Source: a bacterium
GTDB taxonomy: Bacteria > Cyanobacteriota > Vampirovibrionia > Gastranaerophilales > Gastranaerophilaceae
Length of the DNA: 33,643 bases
NCBI GenBank assembly: GCA_017471365.1
Contig: JAFUUC010000056.1
Span: forward strand, 1-33,643
Direction of reading: 5' to 3'
The position numbers and the translations under genes are program-made. The notes beneath the pieces are model-generated. The model was not told the DNA's origin. It worked only from the letters and a program-made list of their open reading frames with translations, and ran no database searches. Shown here in pieces: positions 21,725-29,851 of the stretch. Position 1 is the first letter of the stretch. Each line of letters begins with the position of its first letter.

Positions 21725-23209
21725 ATGAGGATAATTTTGAAAAATTTTAATAAAATATTTGCAACAATACTGATTGCAACCGCATTAACGGTACAAAGTG
21801 TTTATGCAATAGACGAAGTTAAGGTAGAAAAGGGTTCTGTATTGGGTATCGAGGATTGTATTTCTATCGCTTTGAATAACAATCCCGCAATAAAGAATGC
21901 AAGATTTAACTATGGAATTTCAAAATCAAATGTTGGCAGAGCAAGATCGGAGTTTTTCCCTACAGTAGGAGTCGGTACGGGTTATAATTACACAAATACA
22001 AATACAAAACGAACAGATTATGATACAAATGCTTATACTGTACAAGCAACTTTAAATCAGTTATTATGGAATTTTGGCAGAACAAATGCACGTATTAAGA
22101 TGCAAAAATTCTATATGATTGCAGATGAATTTAATTTTGAAAATGTTGTTCGTCAAACGATATTTTATGTAAAACAACGATATTATGAAGTACTTGCTGC
22201 ACGTGCTTCTGTTTTGATAAATGAAGCTTATGTAGACATAAACGAAAGAAATTACCAGAGAACTAAAGCATATTATGATGAAGGTTTGAAATCTAAAATA
22301 GATCTTGTTAATGCAGAAGTTACTCTTAGTGATTCAAAAATTTCTCTTATACGCTCACAAAATTTATACAAAAATTCTCTTGTAAACCTTAATAACGCAA
22401 TGTATTTAACTAATGCACCATCTTATTCAATTTCAGATAATGGGAGTTTCAGTGTAAAAGATAACGTTGCACCTATAGATTTGACAAGGATAACCGGAGT
22501 GAATACTCAAACGAGTCACCAGGTTCCGGTTAGAGTAAATGATGCAAAACAACTTACAGCAACTATTGAAACTTTAGAAATGCTGACGGATTATAAAATT
22601 GAAGAATTTCCTTATACGTTTGAAGAGTGTATCGAAATGGCATATAAAAATCGAGCCGATTTGAAAGCTTATACTTCAACTCTGGATGCAGTGAAAGAAA
22701 ATCTTGTTTATGTAAAACGGAATTATTATCCGGAAATTTCAGCCAATGCCGGTTATGGGTTTAGAAATCAGAATCGAACAAATTCTTTGAATGTGGGAGT
22801 AAATCTTTCAAGTTCGCTGAATATTATGGCTCAAAAATATGATGTAGATGCTGCAAAATATCAGGTTGATATTGCACAAAATTCTTTAAATCAATTAAAT
22901 CAAGATATATATTTTGAAGTTCAAAATGCTTACATAAATATGGTTGAATTAGAAAAACAAATTCCTTTACAAGGTGTAAAAGTTCGTCAAACATTGGAAA
23001 ATTACGAACTTGCTGAAGGTCGATATTATGTTGGATTAGGCGATTATATTGAACTTCAAGATGCGAAAGTAAATTACAACAATGCACAAAATTCATACAT
23101 TGAAACAATTCATAATTACAATGTGGCAAGAGCGAATTTGGAAAGTGTAATTGCTATGCCACAAAAGGTTACAATAACATTAGAGGATAAAAAAAATGGC
23201 ACCAAATAA
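21725..23209 (+). CDS. tolC: TolC-family outer-membrane efflux protein
   Basis: Outer-membrane channel of a tripartite exporter. ATG 21725 is selected since it opens a signal peptide (MRIILKNFNKIFATILIATA...YA); an upstream in-frame ATG at 21674 would place 17 residues in front. Two OEP repeats are visible: the first around LGIEDCISIALNNNPAIKNA, the second around YTFEECIEMAYKNRADLKAY, each followed by long helices and Tyr/Asn-rich strands (GVGTGYNYTNTNTKRTDY; NAGYGFRNQNRTN). Total 494 residues, normal for TolC. The gene overlaps macA by 14 nt. Neither start has a Shine-Dalgarno. Confidence 0.93.
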   Translation: MRIILKNFNKIFATILIATALTVQSVYAIDEVKVEKGSVLGIEDCISIALNNNPAIKNARFNYGISKSNVGRARSEFFPTVGVGTGYNYTNTNTKRTDYDTNAYTVQATLNQLLWNFGRTNARIKMQKFYMIADEFNFENVVRQTIFYVKQRYYEVLAARASVLINEAYVDINERNYQRTKAYYDEGLKSKIDLVNAEVTLSDSKISLIRSQNLYKNSLVNLNNAMYLTNAPSYSISDNGSFSVKDNVAPIDLTRITGVNTQTSHQVPVRVNDAKQLTATIETLEMLTDYKIEEFPYTFEECIEMAYKNRADLKAYTSTLDAVKENLVYVKRNYYPEISANAGYGFRNQNRTNSLNVGVNLSSSLNIMAQKYDVDAAKYQVDIAQNSLNQLNQDIYFEVQNAYINMVELEKQIPLQGVKVRQTLENYELAEGRYYVGLGDYIELQDAKVNYNNAQNSYIETIHNYNVARANLESVIAMPQKVTITLEDKKNGTK

Positions 23210-24395
23210 TATAAGGAACATTGTATTGAAGAAACGGATTTTAATACCTGCAACCTTGATAGCTGTAGGATGTTTTTGTAGTTGGTCTACAATAGAAAAT
23301 CATAAAATCCATTATCAGACACAAAATTTGAATCGATGTACTATTACTCAAGTTGTGGAAGCTTCCGGAACTATTAACCCGGTAAATACTGTTAGTGTTG
23401 GTTCTACGGTATCCGGTTTAATGAAAGAAATTTATGCTGACTACAATTCAGAAGTTAAAAAAGGTCAGTTACTGGCTCAAATTGATCCGGCAAATTTTCA
23501 AGCTTCAGTTGAACAAAATCAGGCACAAATAAATAATGCAGAGGCGAATCTGGCAAGATTAAACGCTGAACTTGTATATTCTGAAAAAACATATAACCGT
23601 TATAAAAATTTATATGCGAAAAACTTTATAGCTCGCAGTGAACTGGATCAGGCAGAAAGTGATTATCTTGCTAAAAAAGCTTCTGTTGGAGCTCAAAGAG
23701 CTTCCATAGCTCAGGCCAGAGCAAATTATAACACATCAATGACAAATCTTGGTTATACAAAAATTATTGCTCCTGTAGATGGAACAATTATAAAAAGAGC
23801 AATTGATGTTGGTCAACCGGTAGCTGCAAGTTTTCAAGCACCGGAACTTTTCGTTATCGCTCAAGACTTAAAAAAAATGCAAATTGAGGTAAACGTCTCA
23901 GAAGCAGATATCGGTAAAGTAAAGGAAGGACAAGAGGTTCAATATACGCTGGACGGATATCCGGATAGTACTTTTCACGGTGAGGTAACTCAGGTTAGAT
24001 TAGATTCTACTACAACATCAAATGTTGTAACTTACACCGTAATTGTAAGTGTAAATAACGATGACTTAACTCTAAAACCCGGCATGACTGCAAATGTGTC
24101 TATTATTACAAGCAAAAGTGAAGATGTGCTTTGTGTTCCAACAATTGCACTAAAATATACTCCTGACACAACGGGTCAAAAATATAAAAATCAAGGGGTT
24201 TGGATTTTAAATGCAGGCAAACCTGAAAGAATAGATATTAAAGAAGGTTCAAGTGATGATTCCAACGTTGAAATAATTTCAGATAAACTTAAAGACGGTG
24301 ATAAAATTATCGTAGGTTCAATTAAAGGTAAATCTAAATCTGGAGCAAAGGGGAAAAATTCTGCTCGCAGAGGTGGACCTCCGGGAATGTTCTAA
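23196..24395 (+). CDS. macA: MacA-like periplasmic adaptor (HlyD/RND-MFP family)
   Basis: 399 residues. After a short basic N-terminus a hydrophobic segment (ILIPATLIAVGCFCSW) anchors it in the inner membrane. Typical motifs: VEASGTINPVNTVSVGSTVS and LLAQIDPANFQASVEQNQAQ (lipoyl half), a helical hairpin (about 90-170), YTKIIAPVDGTIIKRAIDVG (second lipoyl half) and TLKPGMTANVSI in the beta-barrel domain. It links TolC to the MacB transporter. The last residues are basic/Gly-rich (KGKSKSGAKGKNSARRGG). GAGG precedes the ATG inside the end of tolC, indicating translational coupling. Confidence 0.95.
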   Translation: MAPNNIRNIVLKKRILIPATLIAVGCFCSWSTIENHKIHYQTQNLNRCTITQVVEASGTINPVNTVSVGSTVSGLMKEIYADYNSEVKKGQLLAQIDPANFQASVEQNQAQINNAEANLARLNAELVYSEKTYNRYKNLYAKNFIARSELDQAESDYLAKKASVGAQRASIAQARANYNTSMTNLGYTKIIAPVDGTIIKRAIDVGQPVAASFQAPELFVIAQDLKKMQIEVNVSEADIGKVKEGQEVQYTLDGYPDSTFHGEVTQVRLDSTTTSNVVTYTVIVSVNNDDLTLKPGMTANVSIITSKSEDVLCVPTIALKYTPDTTGQKYKNQGVWILNAGKPERIDIKEGSSDDSNVEIISDKLKDGDKIIVGSIKGKSKSGAKGKNSARRGGPPGMF

Positions 24396-24419
24396 GGGTG
24401 CGACAAAGTAAAAAAGTAC

Positions 24420-24438
24420 GTTGGGCTTTTGACCCAAC
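24420..24438 (+). repeat. Inter-gene hairpin 1 (GTTGGG / CCCAAC)
   Basis: A 6-bp stem with a 7-nt loop lies between macA and the macB ATPase gene, 14 nt before the ATG and directly ahead of its AAAGG ribosome-binding site. It is related to the hairpins at 25169-25204 and 26457-26476. Confidence 0.6.
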
Positions 24439-24452
24439 CATAAAGGTAAATA

Positions 24453-25169
24453 ATGGACTTAATCGAAGTAAAACACGCAATAAAAACATATTCAACAGGA
24501 GAAGAATCGTTTAACGCCCTGGACGATGTATCTCTCAATGTAAAAAGGGGGGAATTTGTCGCGATTATGGGAACATCCGGTTCTGGCAAGTCAACTTTTA
24601 TGAATATGCTTGGTACTCTTGACAAGCCAAACTCGGGAACTTACTATCTGGACGGCGAAGATATGCTGAACCTTGATTCAAACAGCCTTGCACGTGTTCG
24701 TTGCGAAAAGATGGGGTTTGTATTTCAGGGCTTTAACCTAATTTCTCGCACATCTGCACTAGATAATGTTTGTCTGCCAATGATTTATAAAGGCATACCG
24801 GAATCTGAACGTATTGAACGCGGTAGAAAAGCACTCGAAATAGTCGGGCTTAAAAACCGCGAAGATCATATGCCTAATCAAATGTCCGGAGGTCAGCAGC
24901 AGAGAGTTGCAATCGCAAGGGCTTTGGTAAACGATGCTCCGCTAATTTTTGCTGATGAACCGACAGGAAACCTTGATACTAAAACCAGTATTGAAGTTAT
25001 GGAATTTTTCGTCAAACTCAATGAACAGCTTGGCAAAACTATTGTACTTGTCACCCATGAACCCGACATCGCAGAATACACCCAGCGTGTAGTAAAATTT
25101 AAAGACGGGAAAATAGTACTCGATCTTCCCAAAAGAGAATGGCTAAAACAAAGAACACGCGAAACATAA
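24453..25169 (+). CDS. macB: MacB-type ABC transporter ATP-binding protein
   Basis: 238-residue ATPase of the MacB/LolD group. Walker A is GTSGSGKST, the Q-loop lies in GFVFQGFNLI, the signature is MSGGQQQRVAIARAL, Walker B is PLIFADEPTGNLD and the H-loop is LVTHEPDIA. In E. coli MacB, ATPase and permease are one chain; here they are separate, with the permease 1.3 kb downstream. AAAGG precedes the ATG. Powers export of a substrate, possibly a macrolide, peptide or lipid-like molecule, through MacA-TolC. Confidence 0.95.
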   Translation: MDLIEVKHAIKTYSTGEESFNALDDVSLNVKRGEFVAIMGTSGSGKSTFMNMLGTLDKPNSGTYYLDGEDMLNLDSNSLARVRCEKMGFVFQGFNLISRTSALDNVCLPMIYKGIPESERIERGRKALEIVGLKNREDHMPNQMSGGQQQRVAIARALVNDAPLIFADEPTGNLDTKTSIEVMEFFVKLNEQLGKTIVLVTHEPDIAEYTQRVVKFKDGKIVLDLPKREWLKQRTRET

Positions 25170-25204
25170 AAGTTGTGTTTGGCATACTGACCCAACGCAA
25201 CTTT
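25169..25204 (+). repeat. Inter-gene hairpin 2
   Basis: A 14-bp imperfect stem (AAAGTTGTGTTTGG with CCCAACGCAACTTT; one mismatch, one G-U) around CATACTGA. It starts at the last base of the macB ATPase stop codon and could act as a weak terminator/attenuator or a repeat; no T-tract follows. Confidence 0.55.
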
Positions 25205-25243
25205 AAACCAAACGAAAGAACAGGACTATAAAAACAAACGTAG

Positions 25244-25263
25244 GTCGGTACTGCTATACCGAC
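25244..25263 (+). repeat. Inter-gene hairpin 3 (GTCGGTA / TACCGAC)
   Basis: A 7-bp stem with a 6-nt loop lies 16 nt ahead of the ATG of the DUF3137-like gene, just before AAAAGG. It opens with GTAGGT like the hairpin at 26457-26476, so it belongs to the same style of element. Confidence 0.55.
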
Positions 25264-25279
25264 AACGAAAAGGTAAAAT

Positions 25280-26398
25280 ATGACACAAAATTACAGACAA
25301 AAATTTTATGAAGCATATACAAAAGAACTTTCAAATTTTAAAGAATTTGAAACTGAACGCAAACGTATATTAAAAGATTTTTGGCATGAAAATAACAAGT
25401 TGCTATTAGGACTTTTAGGAATAATTATTTATGATGTCGCTTGCATAGTTTATATGGCTGTTACTGGGGCTTTGAATAAATTTGATGCTCAGCCGTTTGA
25501 ATATATTCTGTTTATATTATTGTTCTTTTCAATTTATCCGTTGTTATTTGGATTTATCGGGCTTGGGAAAAATTATTATATTTCAAAGAACATGTATAAA
25601 AAATACTTGAAAGGAAAGTTTCTTTCAAAACTTTTAAAAGTTTTTGGTGATATTGAATGGAACATTGGTAATTACAGTTCAGAAATCAACCGAATTATTA
25701 ATCAAAGCGGATTGTACATGGAATATCAGCTTTTATATGCGGATGACGTATTGCAGGGTACATACAAGGGTGTAAAATTTGAAATTGCAGAATGGTTGAA
25801 GGAGAAAAAACATCATGGCATAATTCTATGTTTTGACTCTAATAAAGAATTTAAAACAAAAACCCTTATTGAAACTAAAAAAGATTTATCCAATATAAAT
25901 TATCAGTTTATCCAAAATATAATAATAGGAATTATTGTATTGGCTTTAGTGGTGCTAAGTTCATTTATATACTTAAGCGAATCTAATTACTTTGAGTTTT
26001 TTATGTCAATATTTTACATAGTTGTTGTAATTGCAATATTTGCTTATCCCATTATCAACTACAAATCAACTCAAAAAATTAAAACTGAAAGTTCGGATTT
26101 TGAAAAAAGATTTAATATATACTCTGATGATGAAATAGAAGGCAGGTATTTAATAACTCCGGCATTTATAGAAAGATTCCAAAATTTAGAAACAGCTTTT
26201 GGAACGAAGAATATTAAATGTGCATTCGTAGAGAATAAAATTGGTTTTGTAATATCAACAAAACGGGATTTGTTTGAAATTGGAGATTTATTTGTTCGGA
26301 CGACAAATTCAAAATACATAAACAATTTTTACAATGAGATAACTGCAATATTGAGAATGATCGATTATTTCAAATTAAACGAAAAAATAGGCTTGTAA
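25280..26398 (+). CDS. DUF3137-like membrane protein
   Basis: 372 residues. N-terminal helical region MTQNYRQKFYEAYTKEL, then two transmembrane helices (LLLGLLGIIIYDVACIVYM and ILFILLFFSIYPLLFGFIG), a soluble part with GTYKGVKFEIAEWL and GIILCFDSNKEFKTKTL, two further helices (about 215-265) and a C-terminal module FEKRFNIYSDDEIEGRYLIT plus TKRDLFEIGDLF. These late motifs match my recollection of DUF3137. Function unknown. The gene is inserted between the ATPase and permease genes of a MacB system and is followed at once by a truncated copy of its own start. Confidence 0.75.
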   Translation: MTQNYRQKFYEAYTKELSNFKEFETERKRILKDFWHENNKLLLGLLGIIIYDVACIVYMAVTGALNKFDAQPFEYILFILLFFSIYPLLFGFIGLGKNYYISKNMYKKYLKGKFLSKLLKVFGDIEWNIGNYSSEINRIINQSGLYMEYQLLYADDVLQGTYKGVKFEIAEWLKEKKHHGIILCFDSNKEFKTKTLIETKKDLSNINYQFIQNIIIGIIVLALVVLSSFIYLSESNYFEFFMSIFYIVVVIAIFAYPIINYKSTQKIKTESSDFEKRFNIYSDDEIEGRYLITPAFIERFQNLETAFGTKNIKCAFVENKIGFVISTKRDLFEIGDLFVRTTNSKYINNFYNEITAILRMIDYFKLNEKIGL

Positions 26399-26400
26399 AT

Positions 26401-26493
26401 ATGAAACAAAATTATAAACAAAAATTTTATAATCAATATCAAGAATTAGAAAGTAGGTTGGGCATACTTGCCCAACACAGCAAAAAGGATTAA
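26401..26493 (+). pseudogene. Truncated copy of the DUF3137-like gene start
   Basis: A 30-residue frame begins MKQNYKQKFYNQYQELE, nearly the same as MTQNYRQKFYEAYTKEL of the full gene just upstream, and the DNA of the first ~30 bases is almost identical. Similarity ends where the hairpin GTTGGGC...GCCCAAC (26457-26476) starts; the frame then runs out. It looks like a tandem duplication mostly deleted, the repeat marking the junction. Confidence 0.65.
26457..26476 (+). repeat. Inter-gene hairpin 4 (GTTGGGC / GCCCAAC)
   Basis: A perfect 7-bp stem with ATACTT loop, preceded by GTAG. It lies 20 nt before the permease ATG and just ahead of AAAAAGGA. The loop ATACTT echoes CATACTGA of the hairpin at 25169-25204. 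Confidence 0.6.
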
Positions 26494-26496
26494 TCT

Positions 26497-27726
26497 ATGT
26501 TAGATTTCAAATCAATATTAAAAATGGCGACAGTGTCGCTCAGAATTAACAAAATGCGTTCAATGCTCACAAGTCTCGGTATAATTATCGGTGTCAGTGC
26601 TGTAATTATTATGCTTGCAGTCGGAGCAGGAGCCAGCAAAAAAATTGCCGCCGATATGGAATCCATGGGCAGCAATCTTTTAATGATTCGTTCAGCTTCT
26701 GCAAAGTCAGGCGGAGTTAGAATGGGAATGGGTACAAAACCCACACTTACAATGAAAGATGCAACGGCAATAGAAGAAAAAGCTCGAGGTATTCTTGCTG
26801 TTGCCCCTTATTCATCAGAATCCAAGCAACTCACCTATGGCAACCAAAACTGGGCAACTTCAGTTGCCGGTACTACGATGCCTTATTTTATGATTAGAAA
26901 CTATGAAATTGATTTCGGACGCGGTTTTATCAAAGATGATACCAAAAATGCAACAAAAGTTACTGTTCTTGGTCAAACAGTTGCAACAGAACTTTTTGGA
27001 GATGTTGATCCTATAGGAAAAACTATTCGTATTGGCAATATTCCATTCAAAGTAGTTGGATTACTCAAAAGTAAGGGGTCAAGTGGAATGGGGCAAGATC
27101 AGGATGATATTGTTTTTATTCCAATAACAACGGCTCAAAGAAAAGTTTTCGGAACAGATTTTCCCGGAACCGTAAATATGATTACTGTAAAAGCACAAAA
27201 TGACGAAGTTATAACGCTAACTCAAGAAGACATAACAGAAATTTTAAAATCACGCCATCACATAGGAGCAAAACAAGAAAACGACTTTGAAATTCGTAAC
27301 CTTGCTGAAATGCAGGAAACTATTAAATCAACCGCCAAAACTATGTCGTTACTACTTGGTGCAATTGCAGGAGTTTCATTGATAGTCGGAGGAATTGGCA
27401 TTATGAATATAATGCTGGTTTCAGTAACAGAAAGGACAAAAGAAATTGGTATCAGAATGGCAATTGGAGCAAAAGCCTCGGATATAAGAATACAGTTTTT
27501 GATAGAATCATTCTTGCTTTCTATATCAGGAGGTTTGATTGGCGTTTTAATCGGAATAGGTGGAGCAAATTTAATGCACTCTCTAGCCGGCATGAATATA
27601 GCAATAACCTTGTCATCTATCCTTTTGTCACTGGGTTTTTCAGCTGCGATAGGTATAGGCTTTGGTTATTATCCTGCCTACAAAGCCTCGTTGCTAAACC
27701 CTATCGATGCATTGAGATATGAATAA
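26497..27726 (+). CDS. MacB-type ABC transporter permease (FtsX family)
   Basis: 409 residues. The first transmembrane helix, TSLGIIIGVSAVIIMLAVGAG, is followed by a large MacB-PCD periplasmic domain (about 50-270). Three more helices lie in the C-terminal FtsX domain (LLLGAIAGVSLIVGGIGIMN, LSISGGLIGVLIGIGGANL, ITLSSILLSLGFSAAIGIGF). The conserved VTERTKEIGIRMAIGAKASD and the ending YPAYKASLLNPIDALRYE are characteristic. It pairs with the ATPase at 24453-25169. AAAAAGGA precedes the ATG. Confidence 0.95.
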   Translation: MLDFKSILKMATVSLRINKMRSMLTSLGIIIGVSAVIIMLAVGAGASKKIAADMESMGSNLLMIRSASAKSGGVRMGMGTKPTLTMKDATAIEEKARGILAVAPYSSESKQLTYGNQNWATSVAGTTMPYFMIRNYEIDFGRGFIKDDTKNATKVTVLGQTVATELFGDVDPIGKTIRIGNIPFKVVGLLKSKGSSGMGQDQDDIVFIPITTAQRKVFGTDFPGTVNMITVKAQNDEVITLTQEDITEILKSRHHIGAKQENDFEIRNLAEMQETIKSTAKTMSLLLGAIAGVSLIVGGIGIMNIMLVSVTERTKEIGIRMAIGAKASDIRIQFLIESFLLSISGGLIGVLIGIGGANLMHSLAGMNIAITLSSILLSLGFSAAIGIGFGYYPAYKASLLNPIDALRYE

Positions 27727-27747
27727 AAATCACAATTATAGTGCTAG

Positions 27748-27951
27748 TTAATTATCAGTTAAGCAAACGAACCTCGGGTAGTTGTCATTGCGATTAGAGT
27801 TGCCTATACCGCTCGTGCCACCTCTGCCGAAGCGGCGGCGGCGAGAGGTACTGCTCGCACTCGAGTCTTCCTCTGAAGACCACAGGTAGAAGGCCGAAAC
27901 AGAAGAAGGGGCAATGCCTAGTTTTGCTACCTCTGTAGTAGGGAGGGAAAC
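27748..27951 (-). pseudogene. Orphan DGR-like variable-region fragment
   Basis: On the minus strand an open frame without its own start reads VSLPTTEVAKLGIAPSSV, then SAFYLWSSEEDSSASSTS, RRRRFGRGGTSGIGNSNRND and NYPRFVCLTDN before TAA. AKLGI, F-x-LW-x-x-x-E and RFVC match the anchors of the variable region at 531-682, and the DNA is GC-rich with many NNC codons (AGC, CGC, GGC, AAC, GAC, TAC). Stop codons just upstream (27952-27954 and again 15-18 nt further) cut it off from any start, so it is a decayed or truncated DGR target. No template or reverse transcriptase is adjacent. Confidence 0.55.
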
Positions 27952-28076
27952 TTATGGGGTAGTAACCCAAAGCTACTTTTGTCCCCACTCAAATGATGCT
28001 GTGGGCGAGAAGCTATTTCTTTTTCATTTATCCCCGCAACACCTCTGCTCTGTTTAATAAAACCTCTTTTCTGCAT
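27927..28076 (-). CDS. 49-residue ORF preceding the variable-region fragment
   Basis: An ATG with a consensus AAGGAG six nt upstream opens a 49-residue frame (MQKRGFIKQSRGVAGINEKE...FPSLLQR) that stops inside the upstream end of the variable-region fragment, in a different frame. It is probably the damaged 5' part of a former DGR-target gene or a chance small ORF; no domain is recognised. The 27727-28195 interval otherwise holds only this, the fragment and the operator below. Confidence 0.35.
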   Translation of the reverse strand: MQKRGFIKQSRGVAGINEKEIASRPQHHLSGDKSSFGLLPHKFPSLLQR

Positions 28077-28126
28077 CTTTTTCTCCTTAACTTTAATTTG
28101 TTTTCAATCAATTTTATTTATATATC

Positions 28127-28158
28127 ATAACTATAGTTATAAAATATAAATATAGTTA
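28127..28158. promoter_or_regulatory. Candidate operator of the XRE regulator
   Basis: A perfect 14-bp palindrome ATAACTATAGTTAT (28127-28140) is followed 10 nt later by a half copy TATAGTTA (28151-28158). It lies 25-70 nt upstream of the -10 box of the XRE gene, a usual position for autoregulation. Confidence 0.45.
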
Positions 28159-28182
28159 CTGGAGAGGTAATTGTCAAGAGAT

Positions 28183-28188
28183 TATAAT
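28183..28188 (+). promoter_or_regulatory. -10 box (TATAAT), leaderless XRE gene
   Basis: A consensus TATAAT is 7 nt before the ATG at 28196. No Shine-Dalgarno lies in range. The -35 is not obvious. Confidence 0.5.
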
Positions 28189-28195
28189 ATTAAAA

Positions 28196-28420
28196 ATGGA
28201 TAAAAACGAATTTCTTGCTAAGTACGGTCTCAATCTCAAAATCGAAAGGATTCGTAACCACATGACGCAGGAAGATCTTGCGGAAAGAGTTGATTGTAGT
28301 GCGGTACATATAGGTTACATTGAACGCGGATTAAAGTGTCCTACAATCTTTCAGTTTTTAAAAATAGCAAGGATTTTAAATATTCAATTAGATGATTTTT
28401 TTAAAGATTTTGTTATTTGA
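28196..28420 (+). CDS. XRE-family transcriptional regulator
   Basis: 74 residues: a single helix-turn-helix (MTQEDLAERVDCSAVHIGYIERGLKCPTI) followed by a dimerisation-like helix (LKIARILNIQLDDFF). Cro/CI-type fold, cytosolic DNA-binding. A palindromic operator candidate and a consensus -10 precede it, suggesting autoregulation from a leaderless mRNA. It is unrelated in detail to the XRE protein at 18071-18283. The stop overlaps the -35 of trmFO. Confidence 0.9.
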   Translation: MDKNEFLAKYGLNLKIERIRNHMTQEDLAERVDCSAVHIGYIERGLKCPTIFQFLKIARILNIQLDDFFKDFVI

Positions 28421-28445
28421 CAACAAATTTTATATTTAATAAACT
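28417..28445 (+). promoter_or_regulatory. trmFO promoter (leaderless)
   Basis: Consensus TTGACA (28417-28422), exactly 17 nt, TAAACT (28440-28445), then 6 nt to the ATG at 28452. No Shine-Dalgarno. The -35 overlaps the stop of the preceding gene. Confidence 0.55.
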
Positions 28446-28451
28446 AAAGTA

Positions 28452-29768
28452 ATGGAAGTTAATGTTATTGGTGCGGGTTTAGCGGGTTCCGAGGCAGCAT
28501 TACAGCTTGCTAAAAGGGGAATTTATGTAAACTTATACGAAATGCGACCGGGTGTTAAAACCGGAGCACATACGACTGAGGATTGTGCAGAGTTTGTATG
28601 TTCAAATAGTCTTGGTTCGTATGACGTTAATAACGCAAGCGGCTTATTAAAACACGAAATGGAATATATTGGCGGAGAACTCATCCAAATTGTAAAGGAT
28701 TGTGCTGTCCCGGCGGGAGGGGCTTTGGCAATTGATCGACATAAATTTTCACAGGCGGTAACAAGAAAAATTAAACAAAACTCTAATATAAAACTTATAC
28801 GCACAGAACTAACAGAAATTCCTGAAACTCCAACCATAATAGCTTCCGGTCCTCTAACAAGCGACAAATTAGCACAAAAAATTAAAGAATTTACGCAAAG
28901 TGAATATTTGCACTTTTTTGATGCAATAGCTCCTATTGTAGAAAAAGACAGTATAAATTTTGATATTGCGTTCTATGCAGGACGATATGACAAAGGAGAA
29001 GCTGATTATATCAATTGTCCAATGAACAAAGAACAATATGAAAGATTTTATGAAATTCTCGTAAATTCCCCACGCATTGAACAGCACGATTTTGAAAAGG
29101 GTGCAAAATTTTTTGAAAGTTGCTTACCTGTGGAAGTGCTTGCTTCTCGAGGCAAAGACACGCTTCGTTTTGGTCCAATGAAACCGGTTGGTCTCGTTGA
29201 CAAACGCACAGGAGAAAAAAGCTATGCAGTAGTTCAGCTCAGACAAGATAATTCTGCAAAAACATTATACAATCTTGTTGGTTTTCAAACAAATTTAAAA
29301 TGGGGAAGCCAAAAAGAACTCCTGCAATCAATACCTGGCTTAGAAAACTGCAATATAGTTCGCTATGGAGTTATGCACAGAAATACATTTATTAATTCTC
29401 CCAAACTGCTAAATCCAACCCTACAAACACGTACACGCAAAGATTTGTTCTTTGCCGGTCAAATAACCGGAACAGAAGGATATACAGAATCAATAGCATC
29501 CGGTTTGTTAGCAGGAATAAATATGGCAAAATACTTATTCGGTGAGAGCTTGATCGAATTGCCAAAAGAAACAATGCTTGGAGCCTTAACACATTATATT
29601 ACGAATCCTGAAAACGAAAATTTTCAACCAATAAATTCAAATTGGGGAATAGTTCCAACTGTAGATTTACCTAAAAAAGAACGCAAAAATAAGAAACTTA
29701 AAGGTGAACTTATGGCAAAACGAGCTATTGAAAAATTAGAAAATATAATACATCAAGTATCTATATAA
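28452..29768 (+). CDS. trmFO: tRNA (uracil-54-C5)-methyltransferase TrmFO
   Basis: Folate/FAD-dependent enzyme that makes ribothymidine at position 54 of tRNAs, using methylenetetrahydrofolate. 438 residues, full length. N-terminal FAD-binding VIGAGLAGSEAALQLAKRG; then YEMRPGVKTGAHTTEDCAEF, CSNSLGSYDVNNASGLLKHE, VPAGGALAIDRHKFS, and the C-terminal LFFAGQITGTEGYTESIASG. Family hallmark of Firmicutes, Cyanobacteria and deep lineages that lack TrmA. Confidence 0.97.
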   Translation: MEVNVIGAGLAGSEAALQLAKRGIYVNLYEMRPGVKTGAHTTEDCAEFVCSNSLGSYDVNNASGLLKHEMEYIGGELIQIVKDCAVPAGGALAIDRHKFSQAVTRKIKQNSNIKLIRTELTEIPETPTIIASGPLTSDKLAQKIKEFTQSEYLHFFDAIAPIVEKDSINFDIAFYAGRYDKGEADYINCPMNKEQYERFYEILVNSPRIEQHDFEKGAKFFESCLPVEVLASRGKDTLRFGPMKPVGLVDKRTGEKSYAVVQLRQDNSAKTLYNLVGFQTNLKWGSQKELLQSIPGLENCNIVRYGVMHRNTFINSPKLLNPTLQTRTRKDLFFAGQITGTEGYTESIASGLLAGINMAKYLFGESLIELPKETMLGALTHYITNPENENFQPINSNWGIVPTVDLPKKERKNKKLKGELMAKRAIEKLENIIHQVSI

Positions 29769-29851
29769 ACTGGCGACTTGTTTTGATGCAAAGATCAACT
29801 ATTTCTTTTAAATAATTTTAATATTTACTTCCAATAAGAAATTTAGCAATT

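Noticed and set aside
27794-27988. A 64-residue minus-strand frame within the variable-region island
   Set aside because: It is in another frame than the fragment with the AKLGI...FVC anchors and consists of GC-rich low-complexity translation; no Shine-Dalgarno precedes it.
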